A DNA stretch of 64,000 nucleotides from Streptomyces catenulae. GTDB taxonomy: Bacteria > Actinomycetota > Actinomycetes > Streptomycetales > Streptomycetaceae. The stretch is taken from NCBI RefSeq assembly GCF_000718015.1, contig NZ_JODY01000014.1:50072-114071 (forward strand). Direction: 5' to 3'. How positions within the stretch are numbered: position 1 is the stretch's first letter; each line of letters starts with the position of its first letter. The notes beneath the pieces were generated by a model, which was given only the letters and a program-made list of their open reading frames with translations, did no database searches and was not told the origin of the DNA. Shown here piece after piece: positions 8,454 to 16,731 of the stretch. Made by a program: the position numbers and the translations under genes.

Positions 8454-9227
8454 TCAGACCATCGTGAAGCCGCCGTCGACCGGCACCACCACGCCCGTGA
8501 CGAACGACGAGCGGTCGCTGCACAGCCAGGCCGCGGCCTCGGCGATCTCCTCGGCGCGGGCGGTGCGCGCCTGCGGGGTGGCGGCGTGCAGCCGGGGCTC
8601 CAGCTCCGGGTTGCGGTCGAACCAGTCGGCGATGATCTCGCTGCGGGTGGTGCCCGGCGCGACGCTGTTGACGCGGATGGACCGGTTCGCGTATTCGGCC
8701 GCGGCGGCTTTGGTCAGACCGGCGACGGCGTGTTTCGACGCGACGTAGGGCGCGGCGGCCGGAATGGACTGCAATCCGCCGACGCTGCTGTTGTTCACGA
8801 TGGAACCCCCGCGCGGGTTCTGCAACATCGCCCGTATTTCGTACCGCAGGCAATTCCAGGTGCCGCGGACATTCGTTTCCATGATCTGTTCGTAGACCGT
8901 GTCGTCCATGAGATGCATGGCGTCCTGGTCACCGCCGACCCCGGCGTTGTTGAACGCCGAATCCAGTCGGCCGAAGGTGTCGAGTGCGAGGTCCACGACC
9001 CTGCGCACCTCGTCGGCGCGGGTGACGTCCGTCGGCGCGTACACCACCTGTGCGCCCTTGTCCCGCAGCTCGTCGGCGAGGGCGGCGAGCCGGTCGGTGC
9101 GCCGGGCGGCGAGGACGAGGGTGGCCTGTTCGGCGGCGAAGACCCGGGCCGCGGCGGCGCCGATGCCGCTGCTGGCTCCGGTGATCAGAACGACTTTGCC
9201 GGCGAGAAGGCCGTGTTCGGTAGTCAC
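8454..9227 (-). CDS. Short-chain dehydrogenase/reductase (SDR), likely GBL-associated
   Basis: A 257-residue classical SDR. The Rossmann motif is TGASSGIG (about residue 15), NNAG follows at about 92, the catalytic Ser lies in NNSSVGG, and the catalytic YxxxK is YVASK. The C-terminus ends DGGFTMV as in the FabG-like group. GTG at 9227 is the start; the frame stays open upstream but is not SDR-like. Its place next to the AfsA gene suggests reduction of a GBL intermediate, as for SDRs in other GBL loci. A ketoreductase role for the polyketide cannot be excluded, since it is the only SDR in the window. Confidence 0.8.
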   Translation of the reverse strand: MTTEHGLLAGKVVLITGASSGIGAAAARVFAAEQATLVLAARRTDRLAALADELRDKGAQVVYAPTDVTRADEVRRVVDLALDTFGRLDSAFNNAGVGGDQDAMHLMDDTVYEQIMETNVRGTWNCLRYEIRAMLQNPRGGSIVNNSSVGGLQSIPAAAPYVASKHAVAGLTKAAAAEYANRSIRVNSVAPGTTRSEIIADWFDRNPELEPRLHAATPQARTARAEEIAEAAAWLCSDRSSFVTGVVVPVDGGFTMV

Positions 9228-9465
9228 GGCCGGATTCTGGCACGCCCCATTCGACGGAATTCCCGGAGAATAGGACGCGGCGGTCTGGTTTTCCTCAGCG
9301 ATTCCCGCACCGGGCACCCGGAAGGTCGCTTTCGAACCCCTGGCGGCCACCCGGAGCACCGGCATTTCCAAACCGTACGGTCTGGAAATTACGCGCCCGG
9401 CGCATTCCGGGAATTCGGGGACACCGGGATGGTATGGCGCAACCGCTCCCCTCCCCCACCGCATG

Positions 9466-9506
9466 CGAACGGCGCGGTCACCGGTACGTGGTGACCGCGC
9501 CGTTCG
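9466..9506 (-). terminator. 17-bp hairpin terminator
   Basis: A perfect 17-bp inverted repeat (CGAACGGCGCGGTCACC, 9466-9482, with its complement at 9490-9506) with a 7-nt loop sits 25 nt past the stop codon of the leftward lipoprotein gene. Confidence 0.8.
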
Positions 9507-9530
9507 GCCGGGTCCGGCGGACGGGCCGCG

Positions 9531-10280
9531 TCAGCTGAAGGTGCCGGGCTCGACGGCGGTGATGGTGAACTCGCCGCCGCAGACACGGAGGTTGCCGCTG
9601 CCCGTCGTCATGGACTCCTTGGAGCCCGGCGCGTAGACGTACACGTAGTCGCCGCGCTTCCAGCACGGGGTGTCGGAGACGCCTTCGTTGACGGTGTGGA
9701 CCAGGGCGTGGGCGCTCGCGCCGGGCGCCAGACGGACGGTGCCGCCCGCGCCGCCCTCGCGGGTGGCGGGCGTGCCGATGCGGGTGCCGTCCCGGGAGAT
9801 CAGCGAGACGCCGGGGTAGCCGCGGAGCGTGCAGCTCTTCTTGCCCTTGTTGGTGAAGGTCAGCGGGTAGCGGAAGTTCCCGGCACCGGCGTCGGGGGTG
9901 CCCAGCCGCAGCGACAGCTGGGCGGAGGTGCAGCGGTCCGACGCGGTGAGCGCGGACGGGGAGTCGCTCCCGGCGCCCGGGGTGGCCTTGCCGGGCCGGT
10001 GCCCGGGGCTCGCGGGGGTCGGCTTCTCGGCTCCGGGGGCGTGGCCGGGCGCGGTGGATTCCTCGGCTCCGGCGCTGGGCCCGCCGTCGGAGGGCCGCGC
10101 CTCGCTGCCGGAGGGCCGGGGCGCTTCCTGACCGGCGGTGGGCGACGATGCCGGAGCGGCGTGTGAGCCGGAGCTGCCGGAACCCTCCTGGCAGGCGGTC
10201 AGTGCGAGCGCGGCGACGGCGATCAGCGACCCGGCTGCCAGACGGCGGCCGCGGCCGAGAGCCTTGCTGGTGAGCGACAT
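9531..10280 (-). CDS. Secreted lipoprotein with DUF4232-like domain
   Basis: A 249-residue lipoprotein. After a basic N-terminus and hydrophobic core, the lipobox LTAC places the lipid-modified cysteine near residue 30. Residues 35-120 are a Pro/Ser/Gly/Glu disordered linker. The C-terminal domain (about 125-249) opens with SDRCTSAQLSLRLG, contains GYPGVSLISRDG, and has four cysteines, matching DUF4232. It is a paralogue of the gene at 148-819. The start at 10280 is chosen because the preceding in-frame residues are arginine/proline-rich and lie outside the signal peptide. Function unknown; it separates the GBL genes from the rest of the cluster. Confidence 0.75.
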   Translation of the reverse strand: MSLTSKALGRGRRLAAGSLIAVAALALTACQEGSGSSGSHAAPASSPTAGQEAPRPSGSEARPSDGGPSAGAEESTAPGHAPGAEKPTPASPGHRPGKATPGAGSDSPSALTASDRCTSAQLSLRLGTPDAGAGNFRYPLTFTNKGKKSCTLRGYPGVSLISRDGTRIGTPATREGGAGGTVRLAPGASAHALVHTVNEGVSDTPCWKRGDYVYVYAPGSKESMTTGSGNLRVCGGEFTITAVEPGTFS

Positions 10281-10887
10281 GCGGCTCCCCCTCGGGTGGT
10301 GGGTGGGTACCCGCCTTGCGTGGGTACGCACGGTCGAATCGGCTGCCCGGCCAGCGTGCCCCGGGGCGCTGGCAGGTGGCTAACGGGGCGCTAACGCCTC
10401 ACTAACGACGACGCGGTGCGTTCGGTCTCCCGTCGGCCGCGCCGACCCTCGACGGCAGTATGAACCTCCCGGCGCCGCGGCGCCTTCGGACGGCCCCGTA
10501 CCTCGCGAAGCCGCAGGTCCCGGGCCGGTTGCCCGGTCCCGTCCGGCCCGGGCCCGGCGACCGGGGACGTCCATCGGCCGACCGGCTCCGTTGCGTAGGG
10601 CGCATACGTCGTTCGGGGGCGGCCCGCACGGCGTACGCCGGTGGACATTACGGCGGACGCCCGCGCCGTGTCCAGGGCCGGGAAACGGGTGAGCGTCCTC
10701 CTCGCGGCGGGGCTGACGGGCCGTCGGGGGCGCCGATCACCATGGCGGATTTCCGCCGGTCCGCCGCCGGGCAGCGGCGCAGAATCGAGGGGTGACCATC
10801 CATGGCAAGCGGCGGCACCGGTCGGGCCGGGGTCCGGTGGCGGGCGCCTCCGGGACGCCCGACCGTCCGCCGGACGAGGGGGAAGCG
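10281..10887. other. Intergenic region without a recognised gene
   Basis: About 600 bp between the lipoprotein and the next rightward gene. Frames here are rich in Arg/Pro/Gly and look non-coding. At 10378-10404 three near-copies of GCTAACG/CTAACG are spaced along the upstream region of the lipoprotein gene and could be promoter-associated. An in-frame GTG at 10792 could extend the next gene but has poor ribosome-site spacing. Confidence 0.35.
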
Positions 10888-11466
10888 ATGCCCGTACGCG
10901 ACGGTGCGGAACGGCGTACGGCGAGTCCGCTGCTCCCCGCGGCGGAGGTGGCCGCGCAGCTCAGCGGCGTCCCCGCGCCCGCCGCCCCCACGGACGCCGA
11001 ACTGGCGGCGGTGCTCGCCCTGCTGACGGCCCCGCCGGGTGTCCGGCGCCCACGGGTCGACGCGGTGGTCGTCGGGCACAGCCGGGACGCGGTGTCGGTC
11101 GCGGCGGCGCGGGCGTTCGCCGAGGCGTGGCGGGCGGCCGGGCGGCAGGTGTGGGCCACCGTCGACTGGCCGGAAGAGGCCGCTTCATGGCTCCGGTTCG
11201 CAAACCGGCTGACCGCTCCGGAGCCGGATGCCTGGGTGATCGCGGCGGCGCCGCGGGGCTGGGCCCGGATGAGCAGGCGGCTGCGGCACAGCACCGGCTG
11301 GGATCCCGCCCGTACGGTCGGTTTCGCGGCGCTCGGCGACTCCCGGCTCGCCGCGCTCACCGGCCCCGGAACCCTCGACGGCATGCGGGGCGCCACCGCC
11401 GACGGACACACCTGGCTGATCGACCGGGGCTGGGTCACCCGCACCCTGCCCGGACCGCCCGCGTGA
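10888..11466 (+). CDS. Periplasmic-binding-protein-like domain protein, unknown function
   Basis: A 192-residue soluble protein with alternating beta/alpha character. The stretch VDAVVVGHSRDAVSVAAARA and the later PDAWVIAAAPRGWARMSRRL...VGFAALGDSRLAALTGP segment resemble half of a type I periplasmic-binding fold. No signal peptide is seen, so it is not an ordinary transporter receptor. The ATG at 10888 follows GAGGGGGA (10876-10883). It is followed 64 nt later by the alkB-like gene in the same direction, suggesting co-transcription. I do not assign a function. Confidence 0.5.
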   Translation: MPVRDGAERRTASPLLPAAEVAAQLSGVPAPAAPTDAELAAVLALLTAPPGVRRPRVDAVVVGHSRDAVSVAAARAFAEAWRAAGRQVWATVDWPEEAASWLRFANRLTAPEPDAWVIAAAPRGWARMSRRLRHSTGWDPARTVGFAALGDSRLAALTGPGTLDGMRGATADGHTWLIDRGWVTRTLPGPPA

Positions 11467-11530
11467 CGCACCGCGAGTGGCAGCCTGGAAGGGGCACGGC
11501 AAGCGGCCCACCGGGGACGAAAGGAAGCGG

Positions 11531-12226
11531 ATGACGACGCCACTGCCCGGGTTCGAGGGGCTCGGCGGCCCGGCGGGCGGTGCGCCGCGCGCCCGGCGGC
11601 AGCTCGCGCCCGGGGTGGTGCACGTACCGGACTGGCTGGACGCGGCGGCGCAGCGGGAGCTGGTCGTGGCGTGCCGGGGGTGGGCGCGCGGTCCGGTGCC
11701 GATCCGGCACACCAGGCTGCCGCGCGGCGGGGTGATGTCGGTCCAGACGGTCTGCCTCGGCTGGCACTGGCAGCCGTACGCGTACACCCGCACCGCCGAC
11801 GATGTGAACGGCGCGCGGGTGGCCGCCTTCCCGGACTGGATGGTGGCGCTGGGACGGCGGGCGGTGACCGAGGCGTACGGGGACGCGGCGGCGGGCGACG
11901 GGTACACCCCCGACACGGCGTTGATCAACTTCTACGACGAGGCGGCGCGGCTCGGGATGCACCAGGACAAGGAGGAGCGGTCCGGGGCGCCGGTGGTGTC
12001 GCTGAGCATCGGTGACAACTGCGTCTTCCGGTTCGGCAACACCGAGAACCGCGGCCGTCCGTACACCGATGTGGAGCTGCGGTCCGGGGACCTCTTCGTG
12101 TTCGGCGGACCGTCCCGGTTCGCGTACCACGGGGTGCCGAAGGTGTATCCGGGCAGCTGCGATCCCGCGTGCGGGCTGCGCGGCGGGCGGCTCAACATCA
12201 CGATGCGGGTCACCGGTCTCGGCTGA
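11531..12226 (+). CDS. alkB: AlkB-type 2-oxoglutarate/Fe(II) dioxygenase (DNA alkylation repair)
   Basis: A 231-residue AlkB homologue. The iron-binding triad is visible as H-x-D in LGMHQDKEE (about residues 140-142) and the distal His in FAYHGVPKV. The 2-oxoglutarate-binding Arg lies in RLNITMRVTG near the C-terminus. TALINFYDEAARLGMHQD matches the NYY...HxD region of E. coli AlkB, here NFY. It would oxidatively remove methyl adducts such as 1-methyladenine and 3-methylcytosine. Start 11531 follows GGAAGCGG. It is a housekeeping repair gene, not part of the polyketide cluster. Confidence 0.9.
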   Translation: MTTPLPGFEGLGGPAGGAPRARRQLAPGVVHVPDWLDAAAQRELVVACRGWARGPVPIRHTRLPRGGVMSVQTVCLGWHWQPYAYTRTADDVNGARVAAFPDWMVALGRRAVTEAYGDAAAGDGYTPDTALINFYDEAARLGMHQDKEERSGAPVVSLSIGDNCVFRFGNTENRGRPYTDVELRSGDLFVFGGPSRFAYHGVPKVYPGSCDPACGLRGGRLNITMRVTGLG

Positions 12227-12306
12227 CCGCCGCGGCGTCCCGGTCGGCGCCGCGTCCCGGTCCCGTCCGGCTGCCCGGTGGGCCCGGGCGGAGGCAGACT
12301 GGGAGC

Positions 12307-12543
12307 ATGTGCCGCAGCATCAAGACGCTCCGCCCGCCCATGACGCCCGACGCCACCGAGGACGACATCAGGGCGGCGGCCCTGCAGTACGTCCGCAAGG
12401 TCTCCGGGTTCCGCTCCCCCGCCGCCCACAACCGCGAGGTGTTCGACGAGGCGGTGGACGCGGTGACCGCCGCCACCCGCGAACTGCTGGACGGTCTCCA
12501 GATCCGGGGCGGCCACCCGGCCACCGGGGGCGAGGCCCGGTAA
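12307..12543 (+). CDS. DUF2277 family small protein
   Basis: A 78-residue protein matching the short DUF2277 family. It starts MCRSIKTLRPP, contains DIRAAALQYVRKVSGFRSP, and ends after a helical segment, DEAVDAVTAATRELL. The start at 12307 follows GGGAG. Members are common in actinomycetes with no known function. It ends just before a hairpin shared with the convergent flavin reductase gene. Confidence 0.75.
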   Translation: MCRSIKTLRPPMTPDATEDDIRAAALQYVRKVSGFRSPAAHNREVFDEAVDAVTAATRELLDGLQIRGGHPATGGEAR

Positions 12544-12549
12544 CGGGCG

Positions 12550-12578
12550 TCCGGGGCGGCGGAGGCGGACGCCCCGGA
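12550..12578. terminator. Bidirectional hairpin between convergent genes
   Basis: TCCGGGGC (12550-12557) pairs with GCCCCGGA (12571-12578) across a 13-nt loop, between the DUF2277 gene and the convergent flavin reductase gene. Confidence 0.55.
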
Positions 12579-12592
12579 GCGCCTGGGTCGGG

Positions 12593-13213
12593 TCAGGCGC
12601 CGGGGCTGCTCGGCCCCTGCCAGTCCGTGTGCCGGATGCGGGAGAGTTCGCGGATCTCGCCGAGCGTGCCCCATTCGTCCTTGCCGAGGCGGCTCAGCGG
12701 ACGTAGCCGCCCGATCTCGGCGTGCCCGTCGACCAGGACCTCCTCGGAGACCGCGGCGTGCACCACGCGCCCGAAGACCACGGTGGAGTCACCGATCCGC
12801 ACCGTGCTGTGCAGCACACATTCCAGCGCCACCGGCGACCCGGCCACCCGCGGCGGCGCCACCCGCAGACTCGCCTCCGCGGCGACCCCCGCGGCCTCGA
12901 ACTCGCTGACACCGTGCGGGAAATCCGTCCCGGTGTCATTGACCTGCGCGGCAAGCCCCTCGGGAGCGAGATTGACCACGAACTCACCGGTCGCCTCGAC
13001 ATTACGCAACGAGTCCTTCCGCCCCACGGACGTGAACTGCACAACGGGCGGGGCGACGGCGGCGATGGTGAAGAACGAGTGCGGGGCCAGATTGGGCGTG
13101 CCCTCGGCGGTGACCGTGGACACCCAGGCGATGGGCCGGGGCACCACGGTGGCGGTCAGCAGCCGGTAGAAGTCGGTACGGGGCATCTCGGCGGGGTCGA
13201 AGTCAACGCGCAT
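12593..13213 (-). CDS. Flavin reductase-like FMN-binding protein
   Basis: A 206-residue protein of the flavin-reductase-like family. It opens FDPAEMPRTDFYRLLTATVVP and has the FMN-binding signatures RPIAWVSTV, NLAPHSFF (about 47) and EFVVNL. The family includes FMN-binding oxidoreductases and DIM6/NTAB proteins that bind FMN in a split barrel. The ATG at 13213 is chosen as the first residue of the conserved region. No partner monooxygenase is in the same operon; a link to the FAD enzyme at 14336 or to the polyketide flavoenzymes would be speculation. Confidence 0.8.
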   Translation of the reverse strand: MRVDFDPAEMPRTDFYRLLTATVVPRPIAWVSTVTAEGTPNLAPHSFFTIAAVAPPVVQFTSVGRKDSLRNVEATGEFVVNLAPEGLAAQVNDTGTDFPHGVSEFEAAGVAAEASLRVAPPRVAGSPVALECVLHSTVRIGDSTVVFGRVVHAAVSEEVLVDGHAEIGRLRPLSRLGKDEWGTLGEIRELSRIRHTDWQGPSSPGA

Positions 13214-13440
13214 GATGATCAGTATCCACCGCGCCCCGAGCGGCTCGCCCACGCGCCGGTCCTCCTGCGCGACGGTCGGTGGTGGTGGGTCAGCGGTCCC
13301 GGAGCGATTCCCGCCACCGACCCCGCGTTCACCAGCACGCTGAACGGGTTCTCCCAGGCGATGGCAGCGGCCGACCGGGCGGTCACCGCCCTCCATGCCC
13401 GCCGGAGCGGGACCGACACCCCCAGTACCAGGGGACGGCG

Positions 13441-14316
13441 ATGAACCCGCTGATGACCACGGAGCAGGCAGTACTCGGCGCCGTCCTGCTCGACCCGGAC
13501 CAGCTCTCGCACCTGGACTGGCTCACACCGGATCACTTCTCCCGCCCCGTCCACCGAGCACTGTTCGCCGCACTGCGCACGCTCCGCGACGACGGCCACC
13601 CCGCGCTGGACGAGCAGCCCGTGCCGCTGTCGTGGGTGACCGATGCGGTCGACGAGGCCGACCGCCACGTTCGGGGGCTGACCTCGTCGTAGGCCCACAC
13701 CCTCATCCAGTCCTGCCCGCGCCCCGCACACGCTCCGGTGTACGGCCGCATGGTGCTGGAGGGCGCCATCCACCGCACCATCACCGAACACACCGTCCGC
13801 CTCCACCAAGCAGCGCGTGCCGACGCGCTGCGGGGCGACGTCGAGGAAGCCCTGCACCACGCCGACGTTCTCACCGGGGTACTCGGCGATCTCGCACGGC
13901 GGTGGGGAACGGAACCGCACCCGGTCGCGCCAGCTGCTCCGTCGGCCACCACACCGGTCGTCCCGCCGGTCCGGGCCGACCGCGTCGCCGAGGACGAGCG
14001 ATTCCTTCTAGCTGTCCTCGTCGAGCAGCCGAACGCCGTGGACGAGGTCGTCGGTTGGCTGCGACCGGGCGACTTCACCGACCCGGCCCACGGGCAGCTC
14101 TACCGCTGCCTCGGCGCGCTCCACCACCGGGGTGAGCCCGTCGACCGCATCACCCTGCTCTGGGAGGCCCAACGACGCGGCCTGCTGGCCGACGGCACGC
14201 TCTCCGGCGACCAGCTCACCGCCCTCTGCGACGGCGTCGTACCCGAGCCGGGCTCATCGGACATGGCGGCGCCAACCCGGCTGAGAGCTACCGCGGAGCT
14301 GCGTACCGACCGGTGA
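13441..14316 (+). pseudogene. DnaB-helicase N-terminal-domain protein, interrupted by an in-frame TAG
   Basis: Two segments in the same reading frame encode DnaB-like N-terminal helical domains. Residues 1-83 (13441-13689) contain TEQAVLGAVLLDPDQLSHL and the second (from about 13738) contains DERFLLAVLVEQPNAVDEVV, the repeat of the same motif. A TAG at 13690-13692 separates them; the bases after it continue the frame (AHTLIQ...). A single TAC-to-TAG change would explain this. The 3' part ends abruptly at 14316 in low-complexity residues next to the FAD monooxygenase, so the C-terminus also seems lost. The first segment could still be translated. There is no helicase motor domain. Confidence 0.75.
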
Positions 14317-14335
14317 CCGGTCGTGCGGGCCCGGT

Positions 14336-15478
14336 CTACCGGTTCGCGGCTTCGCGAGAGGCGATCCGGTTTGTGCGACCGACCGCGCGGCCCACCGCGT
14401 TGCGCACCGCGAGGCCCGGCCGGGTGCGGGGCACCATGAGCCTGGAGAGCAGACCGACGCGTCGCTGCCGCGGGCCTACCTCACGGCGGAGCCGCGACTC
14501 GTAGGCGGCGAAGGCGCGGGCGTGATCACCGGGATGGGCGGCGAGCTCTTCCATGAGGGCGTACGCGCCCGCCATCGCCATGCTGGACCCGTCGCCCAGC
14601 AGGGCCGTCGCCGCCGCCGCGTCCCCGAGCAGTACGACCCGTCCGCGGGACCACGAGGGCACCCGGACGGTGGTCAAGGGGTCGAAGAACGGAGCCGGGT
14701 GGTCGAGGAAGGCTGCCACGAGTTCCGGTGCCCGCCACCGCACGTCGGCGTAGGCGTCGGCCACGGTCTGCTTGTGAAGGGCGATGTTCTTGCGGTCGTG
14801 GGGCGTCGGCTGTGCGGCCCGGAAGGTGAAGATCGCGAGCGGGGTGGTCCGCGAGGGGTGGAGGACCAGCATCCGGTTCGGCACGGTCAGCATCGTCATC
14901 TCGGTCGGGTCCTCGATGGCGTCGGGTTCCAGCGGGACGGTCGCGCCGTACAGGCCCAGGTCGCTCGCGAACTGCCGCTCGGGCCCGAATACCAGGCGCC
15001 GTACGGTGGAGTGCATCCCGTCGGCACCCACTACCAAGTCGAAGCGCCGTGGCGCGGACCGCCGGAAGGTGACGTCCACCCCGTCTTCGTCCTGGTCGAG
15101 AGCGGTGACCGTGTCGTCGAACAAGAACTCGGCCTCGGTCTGCGCCGACCGGTGGAGCACCTCGGACAGGTCGGCTCGGGTCACTTCGACCGTCGGCGCC
15201 TTGTCCGAGGTGAGCGGGAGTTGCAGGATTCGCCTGCCGCCGGGGTCGAGCAGGGTCAGTGACCGATTGCGGGTGGCGAGCTCGTGGAGCTGCGGGAGGA
15301 CGCCCATGCGGTCGGCGACCGGGATCGCGGGCCCCTTCACGACGATCGCGCTACCACCGGAACGCAGCTGCCGGGCGTGTTCGACGACCGTCGGCCGGTA
15401 GCCATTCCGGGAGAGCCAGTACGCGAGTGCGGGCCCTGCGATTCCGGCACCGACTATCAGCACCTCGGGCTTCTTCAT
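14336..15478 (-). CDS. FAD-dependent aromatic-type monooxygenase
   Basis: A 380-residue class A flavoprotein monooxygenase. The N-terminal GxGxxG motif is VLIVGAGIAGPALAYWLSR. The DG motif is VVGADGMHSTVR (about residue 155), and the second FAD motif is RVVLLGDAAAATALLGDGSSMAM (shown in part) near 285. Length is normal. Such enzymes hydroxylate phenols or oxidise quinones with NAD(P)H. It is divergent from the ArsR gene at 15643, with matching operators between them. The pair looks like a small inducible detoxification cassette. Its location beside two broken genes suggests insertion into a plastic spot. Participation in polyketide tailoring is possible but unsupported. Confidence 0.88.
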   Translation of the reverse strand: MKKPEVLIVGAGIAGPALAYWLSRNGYRPTVVEHARQLRSGGSAIVVKGPAIPVADRMGVLPQLHELATRNRSLTLLDPGGRRILQLPLTSDKAPTVEVTRADLSEVLHRSAQTEAEFLFDDTVTALDQDEDGVDVTFRRSAPRRFDLVVGADGMHSTVRRLVFGPERQFASDLGLYGATVPLEPDAIEDPTEMTMLTVPNRMLVLHPSRTTPLAIFTFRAAQPTPHDRKNIALHKQTVADAYADVRWRAPELVAAFLDHPAPFFDPLTTVRVPSWSRGRVVLLGDAAAATALLGDGSSMAMAGAYALMEELAAHPGDHARAFAAYESRLRREVGPRQRRVGLLSRLMVPRTRPGLAVRNAVGRAVGRTNRIASREAANR

Positions 15479-15566
15479 GACGATGACCTCTCGGGGGGCG
15501 ATGGCCAGGTCCCCGGCGCGTGCCGAGGCCGGGTCTCAGGGCGCGGCGGCACGGGGCGGCGCACCA

Positions 15567-15632
15567 AGGTACGATCAATTTCGTACCTCAGAGAAGCATG
15601 CCCTTCAGGTACGATGCAAGTCGTACCTGAAG
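15567..15632. promoter_or_regulatory. Twin operators of the ArsR-family repressor
   Basis: Two inverted repeats share GGTACGA-N6-TCGTACC. The first is AGGTACGA (15567-15574) with TCGTACCT (15581-15588). The second is CTTCAGGTACGA (15603-15614) with TCGTACCTGAAG (15621-15632), twelve perfect pairs. Centres are 40 bp apart, about four helical turns. The second runs into the AAGGAGG ribosome site of the ArsR gene, and the first covers the monooxygenase promoter side. Confidence 0.88.
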
Positions 15633-15642
15633 GAGGTGCCGC

Positions 15643-15978
15643 GTGGCCGGGAGGAACCTGGTCGGCCCGGAGGCCGATGCGCTCGATCTGGGTGCGGTGT
15701 TCCGCGCCCTCGCCGACGAGCACCGTCGTTCGGTGATGACGGAGTTGGCCGCCGACCGCAGCGACAGCGAGCGGGGCTGCAACTCGTTCGATCTTCCGAT
15801 CTCGAAGCAGACCCAGACCCACCACTTCCGGGTCCTGCGCGAGGCAGGTCTCATCGACGAGATCGACTACGGCAACCGCAAGGGCATCCGGCTACGTCGC
15901 ACGGACATCGAGAAGAGATTCCCCGGGCTCCTCGCGCTCCTGGGGGAAGAGCCTCCGGGCGATACCGCTCCTCGCTGA
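15643..15978 (+). CDS. ArsR-family repressor of the FAD monooxygenase
   Basis: A 111-residue winged-helix protein starting with GTG at 15643 behind a strong AAGGAGG site. DLGAVFRALADEHRRSVMTE is the typical ArsR N-terminal helix pair, and the recognition region is LPISKQTQTHHFRVLREAGLI, followed by the wing DYGNRKGIRLR. No metal-binding cysteine pair (ELCVCDL) is present; one cysteine lies in RGCNSFD, so it is probably not a metal sensor and may respond to an organic molecule or to redox state. Two clear operators precede it, predicting autorepression and repression of the divergent monooxygenase. Confidence 0.88.
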   Translation: MAGRNLVGPEADALDLGAVFRALADEHRRSVMTELAADRSDSERGCNSFDLPISKQTQTHHFRVLREAGLIDEIDYGNRKGIRLRRTDIEKRFPGLLALLGEEPPGDTAPR

Positions 15979-16229
15979 GCACAGCTGAGCACACCGGAGG
16001 GGAGTGCGATTCGGCCCTGAACCGTGAGCTCGACCGGATCCAGCTCGTGCCCGGCTCGCAGGTAGCCGGGCACGACGCGGGTACGAAGGGGATCGGTGTC
16101 GCTCCGACCACCGTCCCGCGATCGTGACCGGCGTCGGGCACTTCCGCGCGCGCTCCCTCACGCCACCACCCACTGAGGTTTCCAACCTGACGGGAGGTTG
16201 GACGGGCGACCCCAGCAGCGGACATGAAG

Positions 16230-16728
16230 AAAGCCCCTGGTGGACGAGTTCACGACCAAGATCACCAGTCTGCCAGGAGCTTTCGCATACTTGTCTGCCC
16301 ATCCGGCATCGATCTGTCCAGCCGCACTCTGCAGCACCTCTCCGGTCTCCTCGCAGGCCACCGCCGTCGCATCGGCTCCCGGTGGCATCGCCTGACCTGC
16401 GGTCGGCAGGCCCTGCCCGTCCTGACCCACCTGCGCAGCGGCGACACCGACGGCCGCCTCGCAGCAGGTTTTCGCGTCGGGATCGCGACGGCCTACCGGG
16501 ACACACGCGAGGCCGTCGACCTCCTCGCCGCTCAGGCGCCCACGCTGGAAAAGGCCATGACGACGGTGCGGAAGAAGGCCGGGCCCATGGCATTCCCGCC
16601 GCTCTCGCCGCCGACGAGATCAAGTGCTGGGCGGACAAGGCGTACCCGGGCGCGGGCCCTGCTGTCCGCGTCCCGTTCCGAGGCAAGAATCTGCGCGGCT
16701 GGCGCCTGCGTCACAACCGCACCGCGGG
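16230..16728 (+). pseudogene. IS5-family-like transposase remnant
   Basis: Scattered transposase sequence. One frame gives an N-terminal helix-turn-helix segment (about 16290-16580) with PSGIDLSSRTLQHLSGLLAG, RWHRLTCGRQALPVLTHLR, and FRVGIATAYRDTREAVDLL. After KKAG, a different frame continues with ADDEIKCWADKAYPGAGPA and VRVPFRGKNLRGWRLRHNRT (about 16605-16725). The middle, where the catalytic DDE core would lie, is missing, and the frames do not match, so it is a deletion derivative. The C-terminus is also absent. It ends against the 3' end of the MFS gene. Terminal inverted repeats were not found by eye. Confidence 0.75.
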
Positions 16729-16731
16729 AGT

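Noticed and set aside
13690..13692. TAG as programmed readthrough or a recoded sense codon
   Set aside because: No pyrrolysine machinery is expected in Streptomyces, no stimulatory structure is evident, and the 3' end is also degenerate, so decay or error is simpler.
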